A stretch of 64,000 bases of DNA from Botryococcus braunii (lineage: Eukaryota > Chlorophyta > Trebouxiophyceae). This document shows, piece by piece, positions 40,974 to 50,869 of the stretch. The notes below the pieces were generated by a model. The model saw only the letters and a program-made list of their open reading frames with translations. It was not told the DNA's origin and ran no database searches. The stretch covers positions 16,885 through 80,884 of the forward strand of contig MVGU01001560.1 in assembly GCA_002005505.1 (NCBI GenBank), in the 5' to 3' direction. Made by a program: the position numbers and the translations under genes. The stretch's first letter is position 1. Every line of letters starts with the position of its first letter.

Positions 40974-43900
40974 AAGAATGCCACACTGGCACATATGCAG
41001 ATAGTGAATAAGAAACTCCAAACCCCACCACCTAAAAATAACACCTTTAACCAGAAGTCCTCTCCTGGTCAAGGTTACAACCTTAAGTATAAGGCACCAA
41101 ATTCCCCTACTTCAAATGCTGTAGAGAAAGGTGCTAATCAAGGTGGTGGTGGGCAGAGTGGTAAAACAGCCTTCCAACAGATAGGGAGGCCTTTACCATT
41201 TTGCAGGTACTGCAAGCAGGATGGACACAGCATAGAGACCTGCCCAAAGTTGGAGGGGAAGAGAGTTAGCTTTGCTTCTCCACCAAAGCAGAGCCACTGC
41301 ACACAGCTATATACAGTTTGCTCTGAACCCTCTATTTCTGGTTGGCTGATAGATTCTGGTTCAACAGATCATATTTCCCCTGACTGTGAGAATATGATGA
41401 ATTATCTCAAGTATGATAAACCAGATATCCTGATAGTAGCAAATGGTGGTAGGGAGGAAATCATTGGTGAGGGTACTGTGCAGGTCTTCCTGGAAACAGG
41501 AAACTCTCTTTACCTGTACAATGTTAAACATGTACCCTCAGCTAAAAAGCGTTTATTGTCTGTAGGGAAGGCCTATCATGATGGGTTAGATGTTCATATA
41601 AATGGCATTCACTGTCACCTTACAGATTCAAATGGTGATCTTGTGGGCATTGCTGAACATGTATACCCTTATCAGTGGCTCACAGACCTTTCTATACAAA
41701 ACAGTGTTCCCCTACCAGTGTCAAATGAAAAGACACAGTGCAACCTTACAAAGGTGGATGTAGATCTGGTAAACATATGGCATCAGCGTTTTGGTCATCT
41801 CTCTGCTCAAAACTTGCAAAGGTTGAGCAGGAAGAAAATGGTAGAAGGCTTAAAACTCCCATCAGGTGACCTATCCAAGTGCATTGGTCATCAAGGTACT
41901 TGCGATGCCTGTATGCATGGGAGGCAGACAGCCTCACCATTTAAATCAACCCAAAATACTTGTTCAAAACCTCTTGAAGTCATTCACATGGACCTTATGG
42001 GCCCCATAGATCCTGAAACTCCTGAAGGATACAAGTATGCCCTTGTCATTTTGGATGAGTTCACAGAGTACTCATTTGTTGTTCTGATTAAATCTAAGAG
42101 TGATGCAGCAAAAGAAGCTACATACATTCTCACAGCTTTGCAAAACCAGCAAGACTGTAAAGTACAATTTATCAGAACAGATAATGGTACTGAGTTCAAT
42201 GGGTTGTTCAAATTCTGTAGGGAGCATGGGGCAGTTCACCAGAAGACTGCCCCATATGCACATCAGCAGAATGGGAAAATAGAGAGGCTCAACCGTACGC
42301 TACAGGAGAAAGCAAGGTGTTTGCTAGCTGCCTCAGGTTTATCATCTGAAAACTGGGGTGAAGCTCTTCTTACTTCAAATTATGTTAGAAATATGTCTCC
42401 TGTTAAGCACTTGAGCAAAACCCCATTTGAAATGATGCATGGAAAGGCTCCCAATGTTTCACATCTCAGAATCTTTGGCTCCAAATGTTTTCTCCTTCTT
42501 CCTAAGTCAAAGAGGGGAGGGAAATTTGAGCCTGTCAGTGCTGAGGGTATCTTTGTAGGTTATGATGGCCTTAGCAAGAACTACAAAGTTCTTGTTGATG
42601 GAAAGATTGATGTTTACTGCAGAGAATATGTCAAATTCTCTGAACATGCTGTTCATGATCTGCCTGAAGCACTGGCTGAAGACGATGAGGATGACACTTG
42701 CCCATCACTAGTGAGTGTCTCTGATTCTGACTCAGAAGATGGTCATTCTGATGATGGTGATACCACTGAGCAAATGCCTGATGTCTCTTTTGCATTAGAT
42801 ATCCCAGAAATTAGCTTAGAGCTAGATCAGGGTACTACACTAGTTAGTGCTGGAGAGCAAACGGGAAAGGATCAGGACCACTTTGGTCTTAATCCTAGTG
42901 GGACTAAGCATGGTAAAAGTGCAGCCGCGGGAAGTACGGACGCTTTAGGTCCAGAACCCTGTTACACAAGTGCTGCAAGTCCGCGCCCACTTAAGGGTGT
43001 TCCACAAGCGACTATCCATGAAATAAGTGGGGGGAGTGTCCCAGACCCCCAATTAGAACCTGGAGTAGACCAGGATGTGGTCCCTAAGCCTCCAGCAGGT
43101 GGTTTCAGCAGTAAGTATCCAGTTAGGAATAGGAAAAATGCAGAAACACATCCCTGGTGGTCTGGTGCACACACTACAGAAACCCAAACCTCTTTCCTTG
43201 GATATGTTCAAGTCCAAAAAGACACAATATATGTTGAACCTGTCACTTACTTTCAAGCTATCAACTCCCCTGAAGCTGAAAAATGGTTGGATGCCATGAA
43301 AGATGAAATGCAGTCTCTCTCTGCTCTTGGCACGTGGACATATGTGGAAGTTTCAGATGCACAACGCAAAAAGGCCCTCCCTGTCAAATGGGTCTACAAA
43401 ATAAAGCTCACTGAAACAGGGGAGGTGGATAGATTTAAAGCAAGACTGGTAGCCAAGGGTTTCAAACAGATATATGGCATAGATTACACTGAAGTCTATG
43501 CCCCTGTGTCTAAACATACCACACTAAGGTACCTGTTGGCGAAGGCTGTGAACAGGGACATGCATGTGCATCAGATGGATGTCAGCACAGCCTTCCTACA
43601 TGGGAAATTAGCAGAGGAAATTTATGTGCAGCAACCAGAGGGTTTTCATGTAGGTGGACCCAATACTGTTTGCAAGCTGCACAAGGCCCTCTATGGGCTC
43701 AAGCAGGCGCCCAAGGCTTGGTATGACACTATCAGTCATGTCCTTGTGAGTTCAGGTTTTACTATCTCAGATGCTGATCCATCCCTATTCATCCTGAACA
43801 AGTCAGAGGGGTCTGTAGTCTATCTTCTGCTGTATGTTGATGACATACTATTACTTTCACAGAGCATGTCTGTCATAACAGAAGTCAAATCACTTTTGTC

Positions 43901-44213
43901 CAGTCATTTCAGCATAAAGGACTTAGGGGAGGCAAAACACTTTCTAGGCATGCAAATAAAACAAGAGAGAGATGCAAAAGGTGCTTTGTTGTCAATTACA
44001 CTCTCAAATGAGAAATTGATCAGTGACATGCTTGAGAGTTTCGATTTAAAAGGAGACAAGCCCAAATCTACTCCCCTCGATAGATCAATGAAACTCAAAA
44101 AGGGAGAAGGCAAACCACTTCCCCAAAACAACAGATATAGGGAACTGGTTGGGGGTGTTCTTACTTGTCAAACACTACCAGACCAGACATTTCCTACTCT
44201 GCTTCTCTCCTAG
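40974..44213 (+). CDS. gag-pol: Copia-E gag C-terminus, protease, integrase, RT
   Basis: The frame resumes after the Gypsy-MT LTR with KNATLAHMQIVNKKL, in phase with the end of the first gag part. A CCHC knuckle (CRYCKQDGHSIETC) is coded near 41203-41244. Protease DSGSTDH lies near 41350. The integrase zinc finger starts HQRFGH near 41780, and the core has MDLMGP, TDNGTEF and the E of KIERLNR. A Ser/Asp-rich acidic linker near 42670-43090 precedes RT. The RT carries EVYAPVSK, QMDVSTAFLHG and YVDD (near 43834). The frame is lost at about 44160: the RELVGGVL end is followed by unrelated residues and a stop at 44213, while RNase H continues in the next frame, which points to one missing T. Confidence 0.92.
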   Translation, partial: KNATLAHMQIVNKKLQTPPPKNNTFNQKSSPGQGYNLKYKAPNSPTSNAVEKGANQGGGGQSGKTAFQQIGRPLPFCRYCKQDGHSIETCPKLEGKRVSFASPPKQSHCTQLYTVCSEPSISGWLIDSGSTDHISPDCENMMNYLKYDKPDILIVANGGREEIIGEGTVQVFLETGNSLYLYNVKHVPSAKKRLLSVGKAYHDGLDVHINGIHCHLTDSNGDLVGIAEHVYPYQWLTDLSIQNSVPLPVSNEKTQCNLTKVDVDLVNIWHQRFGHLSAQNLQRLSRKKMVEGLKLPSGDLSKCIGHQGTCDACMHGRQTASPFKSTQNTCSKPLEVIHMDLMGPIDPETPEGYKYALVILDEFTEYSFVVLIKSKSDAAKEATYILTALQNQQDCKVQFIRTDNGTEFNGLFKFCREHGAVHQKTAPYAHQQNGKIERLNRTLQEKARCLLAASGLSSENWGEALLTSNYVRNMSPVKHLSKTPFEMMHGKAPNVSHLRIFGSKCFLLLPKSKRGGKFEPVSAEGIFVGYDGLSKNYKVLVDGKIDVYCREYVKFSEHAVHDLPEALAEDDEDDTCPSLVSVSDSDSEDGHSDDGDTTEQMPDVSFALDIPEISLELDQGTTLVSAGEQTGKDQDHFGLNPSGTKHGKSAAAGSTDALGPEPCYTSAASPRPLKGVPQATIHEISGGSVPDPQLEPGVDQDVVPKPPAGGFSSKYPVRNRKNAETHPWWSGAHTTETQTSFLGYVQVQKDTIYVEPVTYFQAINSPEAEKWLDAMKDEMQSLSALGTWTYVEVSDAQRKKALPVKWVYKIKLTETGEVDRFKARLVAKGFKQIYGIDYTEVYAPVSKHTTLRYLLAKAVNRDMHVHQMDVSTAFLHGKLAEEIYVQQPEGFHVGGPNTVCKLHKALYGLKQAPKAWYDTISHVLVSSGFTISDADPSLFILNKSEGSVVYLLLYVDDILLLSQSMSVITEVKSLLSSHFSIKDLGEAKHFLGMQIKQERDAKGALLSITLSNEKLISDMLESFDLKGDKPKSTPLDRSMKLKKGEGKPLPQNNRYRELVGGVLTCQTLPDQTFPTLLLS

Positions 44214-44785
44214 CAAGATTCTCAAACTCCCCGACTTCTATTCACTGGGGGGCTGGGATTCATCTGCTCCAGTATCTGTCAGGGACCAAGGAGTTAGGTC
44301 TCAAATGGGAAAGGAGCAAGGGAGGGATCATTGGATATGTTGATTCAGACTTTGCAGGGGATCTGGATGGGTACAGATCCACCTCTGGTTTTATCTTCCT
44401 GTCTGATGGCACGGCTATCTCTTGGGGTAGCAAACTCCAAAAGCTGGCTGCCCTGTCAACTGTTGAGGCTGAATTCATAGCAATGAGCACTGGTGTCCAG
44501 GAGGCACTTTGGCTGTCCAAGTTGGTGCAGGATGTTGGAGAGGATCTGGGAGCTGCAGTCATACTCTCAGATAATACTGGAGCCCTGGCCAACATTAGAG
44601 GCATACCCATTTCACCTAGGACGAAGCACATTGGAGTCCGCTATCACAGAGTCAGGGGTGAAGTGGTCAAGGGGAACATTAATCCTCAATACATCCACAC
44701 ATCAGAAAATGTTGCTGATATGTTCACCAAAATTCTACCAAAAGCCTCATTTGTTAAGTTCAGGGAGATGGCAGGAATGAAATGA
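44165..44785 (+). pseudogene. pol: Copia-E RNase H (frame-shifted from RT)
   Basis: 206 codons beginning SNTTRPDISYSASLLARFSN, the usual end of a copia RT. Then comes RNase H with GYVDSDFAGDLDGYRSTSG, WGSKLQKLAALSTVEAEF and SDNTGALAN. It ends DMFTKILPKASFVKFREMAGMK, the normal copia C-terminus. The only fault is the one-base shift from the preceding frame. Confidence 0.88.
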
Positions 44786-45068
44786 TTTTTTTTTTTGGTG
44801 CTTTTGACTATCAAGATAAATCAGACACCCTGCGCATCAACAGATACTCCCCACCATAAACCCACCTTGAAGAAGGGGGAGATGACACCGCACCCAATAA
44901 AAAAGAGGGGGGGTCATTTGGTGGCTGGATGTCAAGGGGTTTGTGGCTGACACGGTTTGGAGCACCGAGCCATGGCAACATCTGATGATTTTCTTGATGC
45001 TCATTAGCCTTAAAATGTTACCAGTTTAATGAATTGCATAAAAGTTTCATACTTCACATGAGGGGAGG
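44786..45068 (+). other. Copia-E 3' UTR and polypurine tract
   Basis: About 280 bp after the stop, with a T run near 44785-44797. GAGGGGAGG at 45060-45068 abuts the 3' LTR. Two further purine runs, GAAGAAGGGGGAGATG near 44871 and AAAAAAGAGGGGGGG near 44899, could act as extra priming sites. Confidence 0.7.
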
Positions 45069-45589
45069 TGTTGGCAAAGACATCTTTTATTGGACATATA
45101 ATGTCTTAGCATAAGTTGCATGTTCGTATGAACCTTAGTTTATGGCCCTACAATAATGAACAGTTATCTTACTTTGCAAAAATTGGGTCTTTCCGTAAAA
45201 TCCGGAGGTTCTTAGAGATACGGATGTTTTAGGACGACAACGGATGTTTCGGACTCTTGTTGATTCGGTCGATTTCGAAGTACGAGTCGATCGGCCACGT
45301 ACAATAAACAATTGGCTGCAAAGTGTACTTGTTTTTAAGTACGATCGGTTATTTTGCGAATGAGTCGACGAGGCCGATCGACAAGGCGTAGAAGTATTTC
45401 TGTCCGTAAGTGTCGACGGAGCTGATCGACTGGGCCGATCGACGCGGCATATAGCATTCTGGCAAGTAGTATTCTGTCAATAGGAATCTGTTTTGCACGG
45501 AACAACGATTCTAGGTGGATAAAGGGGTAGAGACAGAGTCGTATCCTCAGACATTCGATTGCTGTCTCCGGTGCCTCAAGTCGGACCTC
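45069..45589 (+). repeat. Copia-E 3' LTR, truncated
   Basis: Matches 19101-19621 of the 5' LTR and then stops at CGGACCTC. The last ~256 bp are absent. The break has a 4-bp overlap (CCTC) with the Copia-D LTR that follows. Confidence 0.9.
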
Positions 45590-45894
45590 CTACTTGTGCG
45601 TTGTTAAGTAGGCACGGACATATACAAGTCAAGGACTGGTTAGCAACTGATTGATAGACACCCGGAGTGCCACTATAGTTCCAACCAAGTGCCTTCCCTA
45701 TCCGTGCTTGCCCCATATGCCTCCTTTCTACAAACGTGTCTGTAACTTGCGTTATGATAGTCTTCGTTCAAATGCATGTATTGCCTGGCAGAACTCAGGG
45801 TTCTGCCTCTCTTTCCTAATTGGTATTGTCTTCATACGGAGACTTGCCATTATTACTCCTCTGAGGGAAAGGCATAAAATTAATTAACACAACA
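45590..45894 (-). repeat. Copia-D LTR, at the end of the Copia-A copy 2 integrase region
   Basis: Matches 59451-59759, ending TAATTAACACAACA in plus orientation. Its TG terminus faces Copia-A copy 2 coding sequence on the right, so it inserted in the Copia-A linker. Its left end is at the rearrangement with the Copia-E LTR. Confidence 0.8.
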
Positions 45895-48399
45895 CTCATG
45901 CAAAATGTCTCTAACAATCCTGGCAGATCCTGCCCATGGATTATCTGAGCTCTGCCTTGTGGCAGATGGCAGATTATCAAAGAATGCAACCTTGCCTCTG
46001 GATCTCATCTGACCCACTACTCTCCGTGCTTCCTGACTCCCGCTCTCATCTTCTCTCACAGCAGCAGCAGTTATCATCTCTTCATGTTCACATACCATCT
46101 CAGAATGGTCCACTGCGTCATGCACATTGCTAACTCGAAGTCGAGTTTCACGATCAGATTCACATTTTGCATTAACAAGCCTCCCTACAGCCTCATCACG
46201 TACATGCATAGCAACAGCATTGTCATCGCTACACTGATCAACAGCACTTGAATCACCCTCCACTGCAGAGTCAGTGTCAACTCCAGTACCCCTCCCAGTA
46301 CATTCTGCTTCTCCTGCTTCCCCTACGTCTCCTGCTTCCCCTGGTTCCCTGGACGTTGTAATCCCCCCTTCTTCTGTACTGATGTCATCATGTACAGTGA
46401 CGGTGGTAGGAGCTTCATCAGCAGCTTCGATCCCAGCCTGCTCTGTGATGTCACCAGACTTGGGTTGCTGTTTACGAGCATTTCGTTGCTGCAGACGCTC
46501 TGCACGTGTCAAAGCTCCAGGCTGCAGCTGGAAACGTGCCGTACCACCAGGCCAGGGGAATGCGCCCGGGGTGCGTGAAGTTGGAGACTTGGCCAGTGGT
46601 ACTGCCATGAGTCTCAGTCGGGCTATGGTGCGAATCCCTCCACTGGTGGTTGGTGCAGAGGTCCCATGCCTGGTAGCAGCATGCATGCGCCTGGGCACCT
46701 CACTGACTCCAGGTGATTGGCTTGAGGATGCTGGACGAGGCGCTGTAGAGCCAGGAGACGCCACTGGGGATGACGCGGCGGGGGCGCAGGGTGCAGTGAG
46801 GTTGGAGTGCCTAGTGCGCGCAGGGGGTGCACAAGGTGCGCGGGGTGCAGTGGGGTCTGGATGCAGTCGGGCAGTTTGAGGGCGAGCTGGGGAGGGTTCA
46901 TCGTCCTCGCTACTGTTGTCCTCCATGGGAATTGTTGCCTCAGTGGATGCAGGGGTCTCCAATTCCACAGGATTCAGGTCCTGGTCCAGGCTGGGTCCCG
47001 GTTGAGGTGAGGCTGGGTCCGGATCCAGGCTAGATCCAGGCTGGGTTGCAGATACAGGACCGGGCCCAGCAGCTTGCAGCCCAATGGCAGACGCACCACT
47101 CTGGCTCTCCACAAAATGTACACTCGGAGACACCACTGTCCTACCAGGCAGTCGGACCTTGTACCCCTTGGTGTGTGGACAGTATCCCACAAACATACCT
47201 GCCTCAGACTGTGCACCCAAAGATGACACCTGGTGTTTGGCATGTTTCACGTATGCCAAACAGCCCCACTTGCGCAAATGGGACAGATCAGGGACAGAGC
47301 CAGTGAACATTTCAAATGGGGTTTTCTCCTGACCAGAGACTGGCATCACATTATGTAAATATGCAGCAGTAAGCATTGCATCCACCCAAAGACTCTCATC
47401 TGCCTGAACACCCAACAGCAATGTTCTGGCCTTCTCTTTCAATGTTCGATTCATTCTCTCAGCAACTCCATTCTGCTGTGGAGTATACGCGGCAGAGGTC
47501 TCAGTGTGAATGCCATTCTCTGTACAGAACCCATGAAACGTTTTATTCAAGAACTCTGTGCCCCTGTCAGTCCTAACCGCCTTAACCTTGGATTCTGTCT
47601 GTCTCTCCCAGTATGTAATAGTGTCTGTCAAATGAGATGCAATGGTAGCCTTGCTAGTGACTGGTAACACTGAAACGAAATTAGACAACTCATCCACTAC
47701 TGTGACAGAAAACTTTTCCCCTTCAACGCCAGGAGTTGACATGGCACCAACCGTATCCGCATGTATTCGATGCAGTACTCGAGGCGGCTCATGTGAACTT
47801 GGCTTGAAAGATGGTTTACACTGCTTTCCCCGAACACAAGGGTCACAGTGAGTATCGCACTTTGAACAAGGAAGAAGGGACACAGGTATCCCAGTACACA
47901 ACTCCTCCCTGCTCAAACGCTCTGTGGCTGTCTTCCCAGGATGCCCTAACCTCTCATGCCAAAGTTTTCGCAACTTGCAGTTATGTGCAGGTTTGTGCGC
48001 AGCATGATGTGCAGACATAGGGTTCACACACACTTGACAAGCCACCTGATATTTGGTGGGATAAATTCCCCTCAGAACATACAACCCATATCTTTCTACA
48101 ATGCTGCACTCCCAACCCATGGGTCCCACCAGACTGCTGTAGGTCCCATTCTCACGTGGAACAAATTGAATACCATCCCTTACCCCAGCTGATACAGACA
48201 AGAGATTTGTGCTGGCCTGTGGAACACATTGTACATTATGGAGCCACAGTAACTGCCCTTCTGCATTCACCAGACACACACTCCCAGTAGCAATGATGGA
48301 ACCATGAGACTCTGATGTAGCCAACTGCAGTTGACGTGGTTCTGTGTACACTGTGGGGTTCTGCAATACACCAAAGTCATTAACCAGGTGGACAGTAGC
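45895..48399 (-). pseudogene. gag-pol: Copia-A copy 2 protease-integrase and linker
   Basis: After the Gypsy-3 insertion the frame continues from the protease motif (TVHLVNDFGVLQ) through the integrase, as in copy 1 but uninterrupted. After SVHFVESQSGAS comes a linker of about 400 residues that copy 1 has lost. The linker is rich in Pro, Ala, Ser and Thr, with stretches such as PGSSLDPDPASPQPG, then Glu/Asp-rich sequence. It ends NPWAGSARIVRDILHE at the Copia-D LTR, and the stop codon at 45880 belongs to that LTR. This is the best view in the window of the region between integrase and RT in Copia-A. No known domain is visible in the linker. Confidence 0.88.
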
Positions 48400-48590
48400 T
48401 GTAACGATCCGAGCGAAAGGGGTCCGTTAGGGAGCCGATCGGCATCGAGCCGATAGCGCGTGATCGGAGAGCGGGGTACGATGACCTCATTACGTAATCT
48501 GGCCAGCTTGGCTGGCGGGGTGCTATCAGACGGGTCGCACCTGTGTGAGGTCATTCTCACACGAACTTGAGATCGGCACAAGATATTACA
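48400..48590 (+). repeat. Gypsy-3 5' LTR
   Basis: 191 bp from TGTAACGATCCGAGCG to GCACAAGATATTACA. Confidence 0.96.
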
Positions 48591-48594
48591 TCTT

Positions 48595-48606
48595 TGGTAT
48601 CGGCGA
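48595..48606 (+). promoter_or_regulatory. Gypsy-3 primer-binding site
   Basis: TGGTATCGGCGA, four bases after the LTR (spacer TCTT), complementary to the predicted iMet 3' end. Confidence 0.88.
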
Positions 48607-48694
48607 GAATTCTAAAACCTGGGGTTTTCGATTTCTCGTGTATCTTGTGTGTTTTACGGACCTGGGGTCCGTGGTCGTAAACCTGGGGTTTGCG

Positions 48695-50143
48695 ATGGCA
48701 CTCCGGACACTTGTCGAAGTGCCGCAGGGGTTGCGAAATACATTTGTAACCGTGCCTCCTACGAGGAGGTGTGCTATTGGGACGGTTTGGGACGACTCGT
48801 GGCCCACTTGGGCCAGGAAAAATCCCCGAGTCCCGGACCTTTCGAACGGCTTGAGCTACGAAAATTGTCGCGCTTTCACGAAACAGAAGCTCGTAGAGAT
48901 CCAAGCACTTCCTAGTGCCGAGATCGCTACGCAGCAACTGGTTCGTGAAATCGGTGATTATTTCGAGAAGCTTGAGCCGGTCGAGGTTCACTTAGCGAAG
49001 CTGTCGACGCAACTGCACCTGCAGGTAACTGGAGAGGGCGGCTTTAAGCCGGGTTTCGACTCGGTGGCGCATTTTGCCGAAATGCAGAGGCTCGCGACGG
49101 CGAAACTGGAATATGAAACGAGAGTTTGGCAGTTGTACTTCATCGCTGCCGAGCTCGATACGGATTCTTCCGTGGGTCGTACGGAGGACCGCGTGGATAT
49201 GCTCGAGGCCGAAGTGGCAGTGCTCACTCAGCGTGTTGCCGGTAAGCACCCCACTTCTGGTCTGTCCCCTGACGTGTTGAACTCTGATTTCAATGCGAGA
49301 CGAACAACGGAACCGTCACGTGGGCCCTTTCGGCGCCCACCGGCCCCGTTATTCAATGGAGAAAAGGAGGGGACGGATATCATCACTTGGTTCGGTCAAT
49401 TTGATGACTACTCGTCTATTTTGGGCCTTCGTGATGATGAATTAGTGTCCCACGCGTCCCTTTGCCTTACTGGTCGAGCCGCTAAGGAATGGGCGCTCCT
49501 AAAAAGGTCTCTTTCTGTTCAAGGAAAGGACGTGAAGGACTTTGCCATTTTCAAGACTTCTCTTCTCGCTCATTTTGTTGAAGTGGAAGTAGAAAATACT
49601 GTGCGTCCACGGTTGGCGCGATTGAGGCAGACTAAGTCCGTGGCAGCTTACCATGCTATGTTTCGTGCTATCATGGTTGAAGCTGTCAAGTATCCTATCT
49701 CGGGCCCTGAAGCTTGTGCCTACTTTAGGGCGGGGTTAAAACCAAACATTTTGGAGGTTTTAACAAGAGATTCACTCGTTCGTAACGAGCTTGGTAACCT
49801 TGACATTGTTGTTCAAGCTGCCAAGGAAGCTGAATCCTTCTTGCGTATGTTGCCGGGTGCAGCGAGCGAGAAGGAGACTCAGGAGCTGAAGGCCTTGATC
49901 AAGGGCAAGCGCCTTGCAGATGGGGATGCTGTTCCACCCCCCAAGCGCGCTGCCTTTGGGAAGCCCTCGGGCTCCACGAGTGGATCTGGTGCTGGGCCTT
50001 CGGGCACGCAGCCCAATGCGTATGCCGCGAGGATGAAGCGCGAAGGCCGCTGCTACAAGTGCGGGGAACTGGGCCACACGGCTAAGTTCTGCAAGAAGCC
50101 GGATGCCCACGACAAGGGTAAGGGCAAGGGACCTGCTTCCTGA
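48695..50143 (+). CDS. gag: Gypsy-3 gag
   Basis: 482 residues from the ATG at 48695 (MALRTLVEVPQGLRN); the frame is open further upstream into the LTR. A capsid region lies at about residues 215-390. It contains PAPLFNGEKEGTDIITWFGQFDDY and later SVAAYHAMFRAIMVEAVKYPISG. A CCHC knuckle (CYKCGELGHTAKFC) is coded at 50050-50091. The tail is Lys/Gly-rich (DKGKGKGPAS). The stop is TGA at 50141-50143, and protease continues in the same frame immediately after it, so readthrough of this single stop would give a gag-pol fusion. Confidence 0.92.
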   Translation: MALRTLVEVPQGLRNTFVTVPPTRRCAIGTVWDDSWPTWARKNPRVPDLSNGLSYENCRAFTKQKLVEIQALPSAEIATQQLVREIGDYFEKLEPVEVHLAKLSTQLHLQVTGEGGFKPGFDSVAHFAEMQRLATAKLEYETRVWQLYFIAAELDTDSSVGRTEDRVDMLEAEVAVLTQRVAGKHPTSGLSPDVLNSDFNARRTTEPSRGPFRRPPAPLFNGEKEGTDIITWFGQFDDYSSILGLRDDELVSHASLCLTGRAAKEWALLKRSLSVQGKDVKDFAIFKTSLLAHFVEVEVENTVRPRLARLRQTKSVAAYHAMFRAIMVEAVKYPISGPEACAYFRAGLKPNILEVLTRDSLVRNELGNLDIVVQAAKEAESFLRMLPGAASEKETQELKALIKGKRLADGDAVPPPKRAAFGKPSGSTSGSGAGPSGTQPNAYAARMKREGRCYKCGELGHTAKFCKKPDAHDKGKGKGPAS

Positions 50144-50869
50144 AGGTATGGGCCTTCAGACCAAGTGGGGGCTGATGTAAGTCCAATGCAGATTATAGCT
50201 AATGCTTTCCACCCAGATGCTGAGGTGCAAAAGCTGACTATGATTTTTGATGGCCAGGTGCAAGGGGTGCACTGCCAGGTATTGGCTGACTCTGGAGCTA
50301 GCTGCAACATCATCAGCGCAGCGCTCGCGGATAGACTTGGTCTACAAATAGAGTCACCACCGGAGAAGGCAGTGTTGCAAATGGCCAATGGCATGGAAGT
50401 TGATCATCTTGGGCATGTTACAATCTCTGCGACGATCCAGGGTTACCGTTTTGCTGCTGTAACTTGTACAGTGATGCATGTTCACTCCTGTGAGTGGGAT
50501 GTGTTGTTAGGGCAGCAATGGTTGACCAGAGCTCGTGCTAGTGTGAACTTCGATGACAAATGTGTCACTGGGTACACTATGAAGGGTAAGCCCTTTCGGT
50601 TACGATGTAAGGACAACATCGCCATGACTGACTCTGATTGTACAGATGTAAAGAAGTTAGTCATAACGATGGTACAGGCCAAGCGTCTTGCGCGCGCGGG
50701 GTGTAAAACGTTCTTCTCATCTGTAACGCAATTGCTGTCTTCTGAAGCATCGCTTGTGGAAGTACCTGTGAGTGTGCACTCTTTGTTACAAGAGTTTGCA
50801 GATGTCTTCCCTGAAGACGTGCCAGGGTTGCCCCCTGACCGTCCAGGGTTTCTCACACAATCCCTCTGA
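50144..50869 (+). CDS. pol: Gypsy-3 protease and start of pol
   Basis: In phase with gag after its TGA. No ATG with good context opens it, which favours readthrough or a nonsense mutation. The protease has VLADSGASCNII near 50280-50310 and the later VLLGQQWL flap-side motif. It continues into the segment before RT (LLQEFADVFPEDVPGLPPDRP). The frame is lost at about 50845-50855 (CCAGGGTTTC), one base short, and stops at 50869. Confidence 0.85.
   Translation, partial: RYGPSDQVGADVSPMQIIANAFHPDAEVQKLTMIFDGQVQGVHCQVLADSGASCNIISAALADRLGLQIESPPEKAVLQMANGMEVDHLGHVTISATIQGYRFAAVTCTVMHVHSCEWDVLLGQQWLTRARASVNFDDKCVTGYTMKGKPFRLRCKDNIAMTDSDCTDVKKLVITMVQAKRLARAGCKTFFSSVTQLLSSEASLVEVPVSVHSLLQEFADVFPEDVPGLPPDRPGFLTQSL

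Larger units (their letters stand above)
19101..45589 (+). mobile_element. Copia-E, Ty1/copia element split by Gypsy-MT
   Basis: The 5' LTR is 19101-19877 and the truncated 3' LTR is 45069-45589. Coding parts lie at 20229-21663 and 40974-44785. Removing Gypsy-MT rejoins the reading frame. Order is gag, zinc knuckle, protease, integrase, RT, RNase H. The RT carries YVDD and the motif EVYAPVSKHTTLRYLLA, and it differs clearly from Copia-A. Confidence 0.93.

Noticed and set aside
46274..46879. 201-codon plus-strand open stretch opposite the Copia-A linker
   Set aside because: It is the antisense shadow of the Pro/Ala/Ser-rich linker on the minus strand, which continues directly from integrase.
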